Positions 1-4,911 of a DNA stretch of 7,271 nucleotides are shown here, piece by piece. How positions within the stretch are numbered: position 1 is the first letter of the stretch; every line of letters starts with the position of its first letter. The notes below the pieces were generated by a model. The model was not told the origin of the DNA and ran no database searches. It was given only the letters and a program-made list of their open reading frames with translations. The position numbers and the translations under genes were made by a program. The stretch covers positions 1 through 7,271 of the forward strand of contig JAJXXI010000657.1 of NCBI GenBank assembly GCA_021781185.1. The letters are read 5' to 3'. Source of the stretch: a bacterium (GTDB lineage Bacteria; Verrucomicrobiota; Verrucomicrobiia; Limisphaerales; UBA11358).

Positions 1-500
1 CCCGTTTCGATCTGGGCCAAGCCGCCGGCGGTCTGCACCCCGAACGTCACCCTGTCGTCAAACGGCCGGATGCCGATGAGCACCGAGCCACCCACGCTGA
101 TCAGTCCCCACTCGAATTCGGCGCCGGGGAAGAAACCAACCCAAACCGCGAACGTAAAATCACCCGCCAGCAACGTGTTCGGCGCGAACGACACGAGCGC
201 CGGCCCGCCGGCACCGGTGCCGAAATCGGCGGCGAAATTCACGACGCCGGTCGTTTGCCTGACCGGCACATGGCCGCCACCGCTGGCTTCGGCAAACGAC
301 CATTCCGACAAATCCCAGCCGTTGCCGGAGGCATCAAGGCGCGGCGCATTGGCCGGCTCCTCCAGCTTCCAATAACCGGCCAGCTCCGTCAGCAACGTCA
401 CCGGCAACGCCGGCACCAGCGCCGCCCGCCGCCGGCGACGACGCCGTTGTTCCGCCAGCGCGAGCCAGAGGCGACCTTTATTTGCCGGCAGGGTCATCAT
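1..500 (-). CDS. LamG/concanavalin A-like lectin-domain protein, C-terminus missing
   Basis: Reading from the ATG at 500-498 (a second ATG follows directly at 497-495), the frame stays open for 166 codons to the left window edge, so the protein is incomplete. After a basic start with seven consecutive arginines (residues 19-25), a stretch from about residue 35 reads LAGYWKLEEPANAPRLDASG, followed by NGWDLSE. That pattern, then alternating beta-strand segments such as DFTFAVWVGFF, is typical of the LamG/concanavalin A-like jelly-roll fold found in phage tail-fibre, decoration and cell-surface proteins. It lies downstream of the capsid gene on the same strand and overlaps the 60-residue gene by 23 bases, so it is probably part of the same transcript. 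I infer a virion surface or adhesion role; ligand and exact virion position are unknown. No good ribosome-binding site is seen. Confidence 0.7.
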   Translation of the reverse strand, partial: MMTLPANKGRLWLALAEQRRRRRRRAALVPALPVTLLTELAGYWKLEEPANAPRLDASGNGWDLSEWSFAEASGGGHVPVRQTTGVVNFAADFGTGAGGPALVSFAPNTLLAGDFTFAVWVGFFPGAEFEWGLISVGGSVLIGIRPFDDRVTFGVQTAGGLAQIET

Positions 501-660
501 GGGATTTGTTCGGCGTCGAAACTTTCACCGGTTTTTCCACGGCTGGTTCGGCCGGCAGGACGGTGGCCGTCTGCAAAGACTTGGCCGCCCGCATGGCGTC
601 TGCCGACGGGAAAGCGCCCAGCTTCCGCCGCCGCTTAATGATTGGAAAAACGAGTGCCAT
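478..660 (-). CDS. small basic phage protein of unknown function (60 aa)
   Basis: ATG at 660-658, TAA at 480-478. I do not recognise the family. The product starts MALVFPIIKRRRKLGAFPSA, has a basic patch near its N-terminus and a Pro/Glu/Lys-rich, probably disordered C-terminal half. A longer reading from TTG at 723 is possible, but it would run through the hairpin at 676-704, and the ATG start gives a more natural N-terminus. Upstream of the ATG there is only an A-rich run and no clear Shine-Dalgarno sequence. It lies between the capsid gene and the LamG-domain gene and overlaps the latter by 23 bases, where head-completion or decoration genes often sit; that is context only. Codons for SLQTAT (580-562) share an exact 19-base match with the scaffold gene. 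Confidence 0.55.
   Translation of the reverse strand: MALVFPIIKRRRKLGAFPSADAMRAAKSLQTATVLPAEPAVEKPVKVSTPNKSHDDPAGK
562..580 (-). repeat. 19-bp exact repeat, copy in 60-aa gene
   Basis: This is the partner of 2325-2343. The surrounding residues are also similar, with DAMRAAKSLQTAT here and DAVRSLQTAT in the scaffold protein, so the match may extend beyond the exact core with a three-residue gap. Confidence 0.5.
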
Positions 661-675
661 ATTTTTTTTTGAAGG

Positions 676-704
676 CTGGCGCGCAGGAACGTCCCGCGCG
701 CCAG
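676..704. repeat. perfect 9-bp inverted repeat (hairpin) after the capsid gene
   Basis: CTGGCGCGC at 676-684 pairs exactly with GCGCGCCAG at 696-704 around an 11-base loop. It lies in the 68-base gap between the capsid stop and the start of the 60-residue gene. A run of nine T follows on the left of the plus strand (662-670), which reads as A on the transcribed minus strand, so this is not a standard intrinsic terminator for the phage genes. It could be an mRNA-stabilising or processing stem downstream of the highly expressed capsid gene; that is inference. Confidence 0.55.
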
Positions 705-728
705 CGCATTGGCCGGCACGCAAGTGCC

Positions 729-1742
729 TCAGATATTGTGGTCAATGGCCACCATGCGGACGTTCTTCGCCTCGAACACCCGGGTCCAGTTGGCGACCGT
801 TTCCAATTCCGCATTGGTCGGACTCACGCCCGCCAGGCTGGAACTGGTGAACTTCACCCCGCGAGGGTGAAGCAGGTAGCGGCGACGGTTGATGAAGTTG
901 GTATCGCTGTCTAAAGCCGAGCGTTCCCACTCAACGGCCTTCGTTCCGAAACCGGCCTCGACGGGCTCGTTCAGCGTCGCGTTGCCGCGACCGAAGCAGC
1001 CGGGACCGAACAGGAACGACGTATAGACATAGCCGCTCGTGGTGCCGGCGCGCACCGGCAGGCTGTCGTCAATGATGACGCGCCGGCCCTGGAATACCTT
1101 GACCGTCATCTTGCCCTCGCTGTCGGGCAGATAATCAATCAGGTCCAGCTTGCGCAGCGCGGCCTCGACGGCGGAATGCACCGCCAGCGCCGTCAGGTTG
1201 TCGCTGCAATCGCCGAGCTTCACGGTCGCATCCACAAACGTGTCGCCGTTCAGCTTGGTCGCCGCCGCATAACTGCCGGTGGCTTCCGCCGCGATGGACA
1301 GCTTGTGCGTCTCCGCCAGCGTGCCGCCCGTGCCGAACAAACCTTTCAGCACCGAGATGACATACGCCTGATCCGTGCGCGCCCAATAAGCGCCGACCAA
1401 ATCCAGCAGCGCATTGAGCGGATCGGAACCCGCCAAGGCACCCGCCAGATCGTTGGCACCCCACGCTTGCGCGTCGTTGTTCAGAATGGCGACATCCTTG
1501 CTCGCCGTGATTTTGTTCACCGCCAGCGTGGCGCTGTCCGACAGGATTTGCCGGTTCGGCGAAATGTCCTGCCAGAACGGCATGTCAATCGTCTTGCCGC
1601 CGCCCGCTGCCAAAGCGTCGAAATGAGGATTCAATTCGACGATGCCGCTCTGGATCAGGGCGGACTTCGCCGCCGTGCGTTCCAGCGCATACCGTTCAAA
1701 TACATTCGGAATGATAATGTCTGCCAAGGCTGTTTTAGCCAT
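729..1742 (-). CDS. phage major capsid protein
   Basis: A 337-residue protein, ATG at 1742-1740 and TGA at 731-729. It forms the icosahedral shell of a tailed phage. The N-terminus (MAKTALADIIIPNVFERYAL) and a segment around residues 40-70 with GGGKTIDMPFWQDI match the opening of the coat-protein group that goes with DUF4055-type portals. The middle carries a segment about FLFGPGCFGRGNA (near residue 245), and the C-terminal part contains NFINRRRYLLHPRGVKF, a signature-like strand-turn seen in these HK97-fold coat proteins. Length is normal and the frame is intact. Its place directly after portal and scaffold genes is the standard head-gene order, which strengthens the call. A palindromic repeat ends 19 bases before the ATG; the ribosome-binding site is weak (AGAAAG). 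Family assignment is from sequence recall, not a search. Confidence 0.88.
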   Translation of the reverse strand: MAKTALADIIIPNVFERYALERTAAKSALIQSGIVELNPHFDALAAGGGKTIDMPFWQDISPNRQILSDSATLAVNKITASKDVAILNNDAQAWGANDLAGALAGSDPLNALLDLVGAYWARTDQAYVISVLKGLFGTGGTLAETHKLSIAAEATGSYAAATKLNGDTFVDATVKLGDCSDNLTALAVHSAVEAALRKLDLIDYLPDSEGKMTVKVFQGRRVIIDDSLPVRAGTTSGYVYTSFLFGPGCFGRGNATLNEPVEAGFGTKAVEWERSALDSDTNFINRRRYLLHPRGVKFTSSSLAGVSPTNAELETVANWTRVFEAKNVRMVAIDHNI

Positions 1743-1761
1743 AAGGTTGCACTTTCTATTT

Positions 1762-1787
1762 GGTAGGGCGGTGCTGCTGCGCCGCCC
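1762..1787 (-). repeat. palindromic element copy 1 (intergenic, before capsid gene)
   Basis: A 26-base divergent copy in the gap between scaffold and capsid genes. It begins GGTAGGGCGG and ends CCGCCC on the plus strand. The outer arms GGGCGG and CCGCCC pair perfectly, although both differ from the common copies (GGCGCG/CGCGCC). Orientation is the same as the other four copies. It ends 19 bases before the capsid ATG. Confidence 0.65.
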
Positions 1788-1796
1788 AAATTTTGT

Positions 1797-2537
1797 TTAA
1801 GCAGAAGCCTTCAGCCGAGCCGCCAAGCCCGGATCACGCATCTGCAGTTTCACTTGTTCAGTGAGGTTCCACGTTTCCTTGCGGAACGGATTCACCACAC
1901 CGCCACCGGCCCCACGGGAGCCTGAGCCGGCGGCACCGCCACCAGCGTTTGCTTCAAACAGGTGCGGCGCGTCAGACACCAACGCATCCACCCATTCCGC
2001 CAAAGTGAGGGGCGAGAAACCATCCTTGCCCGTGCGGGCCGTCTCGCCGTCAAAAGCCTGGGGCACACCGCCCACCAGCTTGAAAGCACTGCGTGCCCGC
2101 GACGTGACGTCGGGGATAGCGGTGGGCCTCAGGCCCCGTTTCGTGGCCTCGGTGACGACGGCCTGATCAATCAGCAGCGCCGACAGTCGGCCGTTGAGCG
2201 CATCACGCTCGGCGGCCACGGGACCGACCGCCGCCTTCAGCTTGTCGGCCAGCACTTCCTGAAATTTGCCGTCCTTCAAACGCTGCTCCTCTTCCAGCCG
2301 GGCCTTTTCTTCCTGCATCTTCAGGGTGGCCGTCTGCAAAGACCGGACGGCGTCAGGATCAATGCCTTCAAACCGTTTGAGCAGCGCATCGCGCTCCTTC
2401 ATCACGGTGATGTTAGTTTGCCGCAATTCCTCGTTGCGCTCCGAATCCAGCAGCCAAGCACCGTCGCGTTCGAGGTAGTGCGCTTTCAGTTCCGCCGGGA
2501 TTTCCTCGGCCTTCGCGTATTTATTTTTCAGTGCCAT
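1797..2537 (-). CDS. phage capsid scaffolding protein
   Basis: A 246-residue acidic, mostly helical protein, ATG at 2537-2535, TAA at 1799-1797. It is expected to drive correct assembly of coat proteins into the procapsid and then leave. Residues 1-30 (MALKNKYAKAEEIPAELKAH, then YLERDGAWLLD) match the usual start of such scaffolds. Residues 36-120 are a long charged coiled-coil-like stretch rich in Glu, Lys and Leu. Residues 198-213 form a Gly/Ser/Ala-rich linker, and the last 31 residues carry the conserved tail NPFRKETWNLTEQ, the kind of C-terminal helical segment that contacts coat protein. It lies six bases after the portal stop and immediately before the capsid gene, the expected order. 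The frame is intact. The C-terminal motif recurs in the 79-residue protein at 4232-4471. Confidence 0.85.
   Translation of the reverse strand: MALKNKYAKAEEIPAELKAHYLERDGAWLLDSERNEELRQTNITVMKERDALLKRFEGIDPDAVRSLQTATLKMQEEKARLEEEQRLKDGKFQEVLADKLKAAVGPVAAERDALNGRLSALLIDQAVVTEATKRGLRPTAIPDVTSRARSAFKLVGGVPQAFDGETARTGKDGFSPLTLAEWVDALVSDAPHLFEANAGGGAAGSGSRGAGGGVVNPFRKETWNLTEQVKLQMRDPGLAARLKASA
2325..2343 (-). repeat. 19-bp exact repeat, copy in scaffold gene
   Basis: GGTGGCCGTCTGCAAAGAC at 2325-2343 is identical to 562-580 in the 60-residue gene. Both are on the same strand and in the same reading phase, giving SLQTAT. On the minus strand the core GTCTTTGCAGAC can fold with arms GTCT and AGAC. Confidence 0.5.
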
Positions 2538-2543
2538 AAATAT

Positions 2544-3794
2544 TTAGGTAGGGCGCGTCACTCCGTGCGCGCCGGGATTAGTTGCTGGCGACGTGGTTGC
2601 CGCCGGGGTAGTTGGTGCCTGACCGGAAGGTCCATTAGGAAAGACCCCGGTCGGATTCTCCTGACCGTTTTGGAATTTGCCTGTGCGGCTCGCACTGGGT
2701 TGTCCAGCTTGGACGAGATTCTTTTCTTCATCATCCGTGCGGCCCGTGGGCAGGACTTCACCTTTGCGGAAGAGATCGAACATGGTGGCCTGCGAGATGG
2801 CTCCAGCCTGCCAGGCACCGACAATGGCAGTGAGTTCCAGACTGGTCAGACCTTTGGCGGTGAAGTCAGTGTTGATCTGAAGCAGCACGAGAGATTCACT
2901 GACATCTTCGGGAAATGGTTCGGTGCTATTCCACCAATAGACCCAGCGAAGCACTTGGCTGATGGAATCAGACAGAGACAGGGCCAGTGTCATCAAGATG
3001 CTATTCTCACCAGCCTGACGCAGCTCGATGGCATCAGCCGTTTCACCAACACGTTTGGTGTCTTCCAACATTCGGGAGCCAAGCACCGCCATGAGACGTT
3101 CATCACGATCTTGGGCATTTTCAAACGTGGAAAGACCATGACCTTTGAACTCAAGAAAGCCAGCCACAGCACCGGGAGCTTCAGCCACCCAAGCCGTGCT
3201 GCTGCCAATGCGAAGTTCGGAAGTTTTGTCAAAGCCAGACACCCAAGCGGTGGGCAATGCGGTGAAGTGCAGACCATGCTTGTAGTCGGCATCGAGACGA
3301 TAGTGATCCAGATTCACATGGATGATGTCGGCGAGCGGCATCTTGTCCACGTCGGGCAAGGCATTGCGGGGACCATGAAAGACAAAGGGAATCAGCGGCA
3401 GCGGTTTCCCGCGCCGTGACGGCGTCCGCATCTCCACCATCACCCAATCCGAACTCGTGTCATCAGGATTGCACTGCCAAACCTCCACGATATAACGCCA
3501 TTCGGTAGGGCGCGTCACTCCGTGCGCGCCGTCTTGCTGCATGGTGGGAGGTTGATCGCCCGTGCGGCTCGCACCATGGGCCACCAACCGCAACACCCGC
3601 ACCTGTTCAATCTTTTTTGCCTTGAACGCATCCGCCTCTTCCGGCACCTCCACCAACTCGCGCAGCGCGACCATCGTCACCGTGTTCCGCCCATTGATCC
3701 GCTCCGTGCGCCAGTTCAGGATGTCCTCCGCCGCATACCGCACCACATACGCCCGATCCGCGTCTTTCCGGCCCATTCGATGAGCGTGCCGCAT
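2544..3794 (-). CDS. DUF4055-type phage portal protein, C-terminal part (frameshifted)
   Basis: The larger part of a portal-like protein, open for 416 codons to the TAA at 2546-2544. Genuine homology appears to start at about residue 11 of this frame (DADRAYVVRYAAEDILNWRT); the preceding MRHAHRMGRK is the out-of-frame reading of the N-terminal piece. Features include AAEDILNWR and ELRQAGENSILMTLALSLSD (residues 257-276), helices typical of this family. Portals form the dodecameric ring through which DNA enters and leaves the head. An insert at about residues 72-97 carries two repeat-derived peptides (HGASRTG and HGVTRPT). It sits between RVLRL and EWRYIVEVW, where related proteins have a short turn. 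The C-terminus (from about 363) is a low-complexity Pro/Thr/Ala tail ending in another HGVTRPT. With the piece at 3716-4162 the intact protein would be about 539 residues. Confidence 0.75.
   Translation of the reverse strand: MRHAHRMGRKDADRAYVVRYAAEDILNWRTERINGRNTVTMVALRELVEVPEEADAFKAKKIEQVRVLRLVAHGASRTGDQPPTMQQDGAHGVTRPTEWRYIVEVWQCNPDDTSSDWVMVEMRTPSRRGKPLPLIPFVFHGPRNALPDVDKMPLADIIHVNLDHYRLDADYKHGLHFTALPTAWVSGFDKTSELRIGSSTAWVAEAPGAVAGFLEFKGHGLSTFENAQDRDERLMAVLGSRMLEDTKRVGETADAIELRQAGENSILMTLALSLSDSISQVLRWVYWWNSTEPFPEDVSESLVLLQINTDFTAKGLTSLELTAIVGAWQAGAISQATMFDLFRKGEVLPTGRTDDEEKNLVQAGQPSASRTGKFQNGQENPTGVFPNGPSGQAPTTPAATTSPATNPGAHGVTRPT
2547..2574 (-). repeat. palindromic element copy 2 (codes for the portal C-terminus)
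   Basis: A 28-base element starting GGTAGGGCGCG and ending GTGCGCGCCG on the plus strand, identical to copy 3. Arms GGCGCG and CGCGCC pair perfectly, with an inner CAC/GTG stem and a GGA loop. Read on the minus strand it supplies the last residues of the portal (GAHGVTRPT) just before its TAA, and it ends nine bases before the scaffold ATG. Confidence 0.85.
2680..2699 (-). repeat. second small palindrome type, copy A (ASRTG-coding)
   Basis: The 13-base core GTGCGGCTCGCAC (arms GTGCG and CGCAC) is shared with 3559-3580. On the minus strand it is read in phase as S-A-S-R-T-G within the low-complexity tail of the portal protein. Confidence 0.45.
3504..3531 (-). repeat. palindromic element copy 3 (inside the portal coding region)
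   Basis: A 28-base copy identical to copy 2 and in the same orientation. It is fully inside the portal reading frame and is translated as GAHGVTRPT between QQD and EWRY. It keeps the frame open, in the same phase as copies 2 and 5. Confidence 0.85.
3559..3580 (-). repeat. second small palindrome type, copy B (ASRTG-coding)
   Basis: The core GTGCGGCTCGCAC is flanked by CCC and GGG that extend the symmetry. It is translated as AHGASRTG in the portal protein, in the same phase as copy A, and lies only 27 bases from palindromic element copy 3. Confidence 0.45.
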
Positions 3795-4162
3795 CGACCT
3801 ACGGCCAGCACCTCGCCAACGACACCCTTGCAGTAAGTGAACAGCGACGTCCCCATCAAATCCACGTCCATGGAAAAGACGCGCAACGCCCCGCCCACGC
3901 CGGCGTGGCGGTCAGGAAGTTTCACCGTCGGCTCCAGCCGGAACACCAGCCCCAGGAACCCGTCAAACGTCCGGCCCGTCGCGTTGAAAAAGCACGCGCG
4001 AGATTTATAGCCCTGATACTCCGCGTCCGACTGCGCCTCCAGCCGCGGCAGATAGCGCTGGCCCGCCGCCTTCACGGCATCCTCGCCCGCGATCAAGTCA
4101 CGCGCCCGCAGCCACGCCATGAGGTTCGCGTTGTAATCAGGATGTGTCGTATTCGCCGGCAT
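3716..4162 (-). CDS. DUF4055-type phage portal protein, N-terminal part (frameshifted)
   Basis: The N-terminal piece of the portal gene, ATG at 4162-4160. Residues 1-133 carry the family's opening pattern: HPDYNANLMAWLRARDLIAG, KAAGQRYLPRL, YKSRACFFNATGRTFDGFLG and CGTLIEWAG. After Lys133 the frame gives TRIGRMW and other residues without family resemblance until a TGA at 3718-3716. The correct continuation, DADRAYVVRY, is in the overlapping frame that runs on to 2544. Joining the two needs one added base (or two removed) near 3765-3770, where the minus strand has a GGAAAG run. No canonical slippery heptamer is present, so a real mutation or a sequencing error is more likely than programmed frameshifting. 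A palindromic repeat ends ten bases before the ATG, and no strong ribosome-binding site is seen. Confidence 0.75.
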   Translation of the reverse strand: MPANTTHPDYNANLMAWLRARDLIAGEDAVKAAGQRYLPRLEAQSDAEYQGYKSRACFFNATGRTFDGFLGLVFRLEPTVKLPDRHAGVGGALRVFSMDVDLMGTSLFTYCKGVVGEVLAVGRCGTLIEWAGKTRIGRMWCGMRRRTS

Positions 4163-4172
4163 TTTGTTTTTC

Positions 4173-4201
4173 GGTAGGGCGCGTCACTCCGCTGCGCGCC
4201 G
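4173..4201 (-). repeat. palindromic element copy 4 (intergenic, before portal gene)
   Basis: A 29-base copy that differs from copies 2 and 3 by one extra base in the loop region (CCGCTGCGCG instead of CCGTGCGCG). The outer arms GGCGCG/CGCGCC are retained. It is in the same orientation as the others and ends ten bases before the portal ATG. Confidence 0.8.
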
Positions 4202-4231
4202 TTTTTTGATGGTGGCCCCATCGCTAGGTGG

Positions 4232-4471
4232 TCAAAATCCATGCGCCCGATAAAACGCCGAGCGATTCAGATACGGCGCATGATGTTCGCCCTCCGCCAC
4301 CGCTTCCGCCTGGAGCCGCTCCGCCTTTTTCGGCTCCCGCTTCATCAACCGCGCCTGCTGCGTCATGTTCCAGGTTTTGGCCCGGAACGGATTCGGCTGC
4401 GGCAATTTATCGGTGTTGGTAGGGCGGGCAGTCCCCTGCACGCCGTTCTGGTCTTGAATGTTTTCACTCAT
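4232..4471 (-). CDS. small phage protein with scaffold-like NPF-x-x-TWN motif (79 aa)
   Basis: ATG at 4471-4469, TGA at 4234-4232. Upstream is the clearest Shine-Dalgarno in the phage module: GGAG on the minus strand at 4484-4481, nine bases before the ATG. Residues 27-57 begin NPFRAKTWNMTQQARLMKRE and align without gaps to the scaffold C-terminus at 17 of 31 positions by my count. Residues 9-20 (NGVQGTARPTNT) are encoded by palindromic element copy 5. The C-terminus ends HHAPYLNRSAFYRAHGF and I do not recognise it. Related small phage proteins with the same NPF/TWN tail sit near portal genes in other tailed phages (recalled, not checked). A capsid- or portal-binding accessory role is plausible but inferred. 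It is the first gene of the leftward module. Confidence 0.7.
   Translation of the reverse strand: MSENIQDQNGVQGTARPTNTDKLPQPNPFRAKTWNMTQQARLMKREPKKAERLQAEAVAEGEHHAPYLNRSAFYRAHGF
4418..4445 (-). repeat. palindromic element copy 5 (diverged, inside the 79-aa gene)
   Basis: 28 bases starting GGTAGGGCGGGCAG. On the minus strand it reads GGCG-T-GCAG-GGGA-CTGC-C-CGCC, so the sequence has changed but both stem segments still pair. It is translated as NGVQGTARPT, in the same phase as copies 2 and 3 (which give GAHGVTRPT). Confidence 0.75.
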
Positions 4472-4554
4472 AAATTTTTTCTCCGAGTCTTTGCGCCTTT
4501 GCTTGGCGTATTTTTACCACACGTTTTCAAAACTTTTTTTCACGCACAAAACCC

Positions 4555-4569
4555 GCCCCGCAAGCAGCC
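4555..4569 (+). repeat. 15-bp direct repeat, first copy
   Basis: GCCCCGCAAGCAGCC at 4555-4569 recurs exactly at 4586-4600, 31 bases on. This is direct observation in non-coding DNA; the function is unknown. Confidence 0.6.
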
Positions 4570-4585
4570 ACCTCCTGACCCCCTA

Positions 4586-4600
4586 GCCCCGCAAGCAGCC
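4586..4600 (+). repeat. 15-bp direct repeat, second copy
   Basis: Exact copy of 4555-4569. It is followed by an A-rich stretch (GCAAAAAAATCCAAAAAA). Confidence 0.6.
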
Positions 4601-4652
4601 GCAAAAAAATCCAAAAAATAAAGTTTGACGGATTTTTATTTGCGCCTCTTCT

Positions 4653-4675
4653 CCCTCTCCGCGCTGGGGAGAGGG
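4653..4675. repeat. GC-rich hairpin, dispersed-repeat type
   Basis: CCCTCTCC at 4653-4660 pairs exactly with GGAGAGGG at 4668-4675 around a seven-base loop, followed by CTGGGGTGAGG. The CCCTCTCC...GGAGAGGGCTGGGGTGAGG layout resembles short intergenic repeats scattered through many bacterial genomes (recalled). A weak bidirectional terminator is possible, but there is no T run after it. Confidence 0.5.
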
Positions 4676-4911
4676 CTGGGGTGAGGTGTTCCGCACGTCG
4701 CATTTATACACCCCCTTTTCCGAAATTTTTCCCACCCGAAAAACCGTGTGTGCGCTGAGGTATATTGAGCATCAGTTGAGGTGCTTCCAGATACCGTTTG
4801 AGTGCATCAAAAAACCGGAAAAATAATTTGACGAAGTTTAGAAACCGCAAAATCCCGCTCGCAAGTTTTGCCAACCGCCGTTAATCTCCGCGCCGTGCGT
4901 CGCCAGATTCC

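Larger units (their letters stand above)
4472..4911. other. gene-free spacer between divergent modules
   Basis: No reading frame here looks like a real protein on either strand. From left to right it contains the ribosome-binding site of the 79-residue gene; a CTTTGCGCCTTTGC motif (4489-4502); a T-rich stretch; a 15-bp direct repeat; A-rich runs; a GC-rich hairpin (4653-4675) with a GGCTGGGGTGAGG tail; and an A/T-rich region to the start of the methylase gene. TTGACG occurs at 4625-4630 and 4828-4833 on the plus strand, but no matching -10 box lies 16-18 bases after either. Promoters for both modules presumably lie here but cannot be placed. Confidence 0.6.

Noticed and set aside
1176..1766. 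196-codon plus-strand open frame
   Set aside because: It is antisense to the capsid gene and Arg-rich, as is typical of a shadow frame. The capsid frame explains this DNA.
1962..3419. 485-codon open frame on the plus strand across scaffold and portal genes
   Set aside because: It lies antisense to two recognisable phage genes. Its product has no family resemblance and looks like the complement of GC-rich coding sequence.
3760..3775. programmed -1 frameshift in the portal gene
   Set aside because: The site (GCC GGA AAG ACG) lacks a canonical slippery heptamer, and portals of this type are normally made from one frame. Mutation or error is more likely.
1762..4445. CRISPR array or phage att repeats from the five repeated 28-base units
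   Set aside because: Spacing is irregular (hundreds to about a thousand bases), the copies sit in and between genes, and there are no uniform spacers, so neither a CRISPR array nor an att pair fits.
4241..4621. 126-codon plus-strand open frame at the spacer
   Set aside because: It is antisense to the 79-residue gene and runs into repeat-rich DNA. The composition is Arg/Pro-rich without pattern.
4625..4655. possible sigma-70 promoter starting with TTGACG at 4625
   Set aside because: No TATAAT-like hexamer occurs 16-18 bases downstream. TTGACG at 4828-4833 has the same problem.
4653..4691. intrinsic terminator
   Set aside because: The stem is good, but there is no U tract on either strand directly after it. 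It looks more like a dispersed intergenic repeat.
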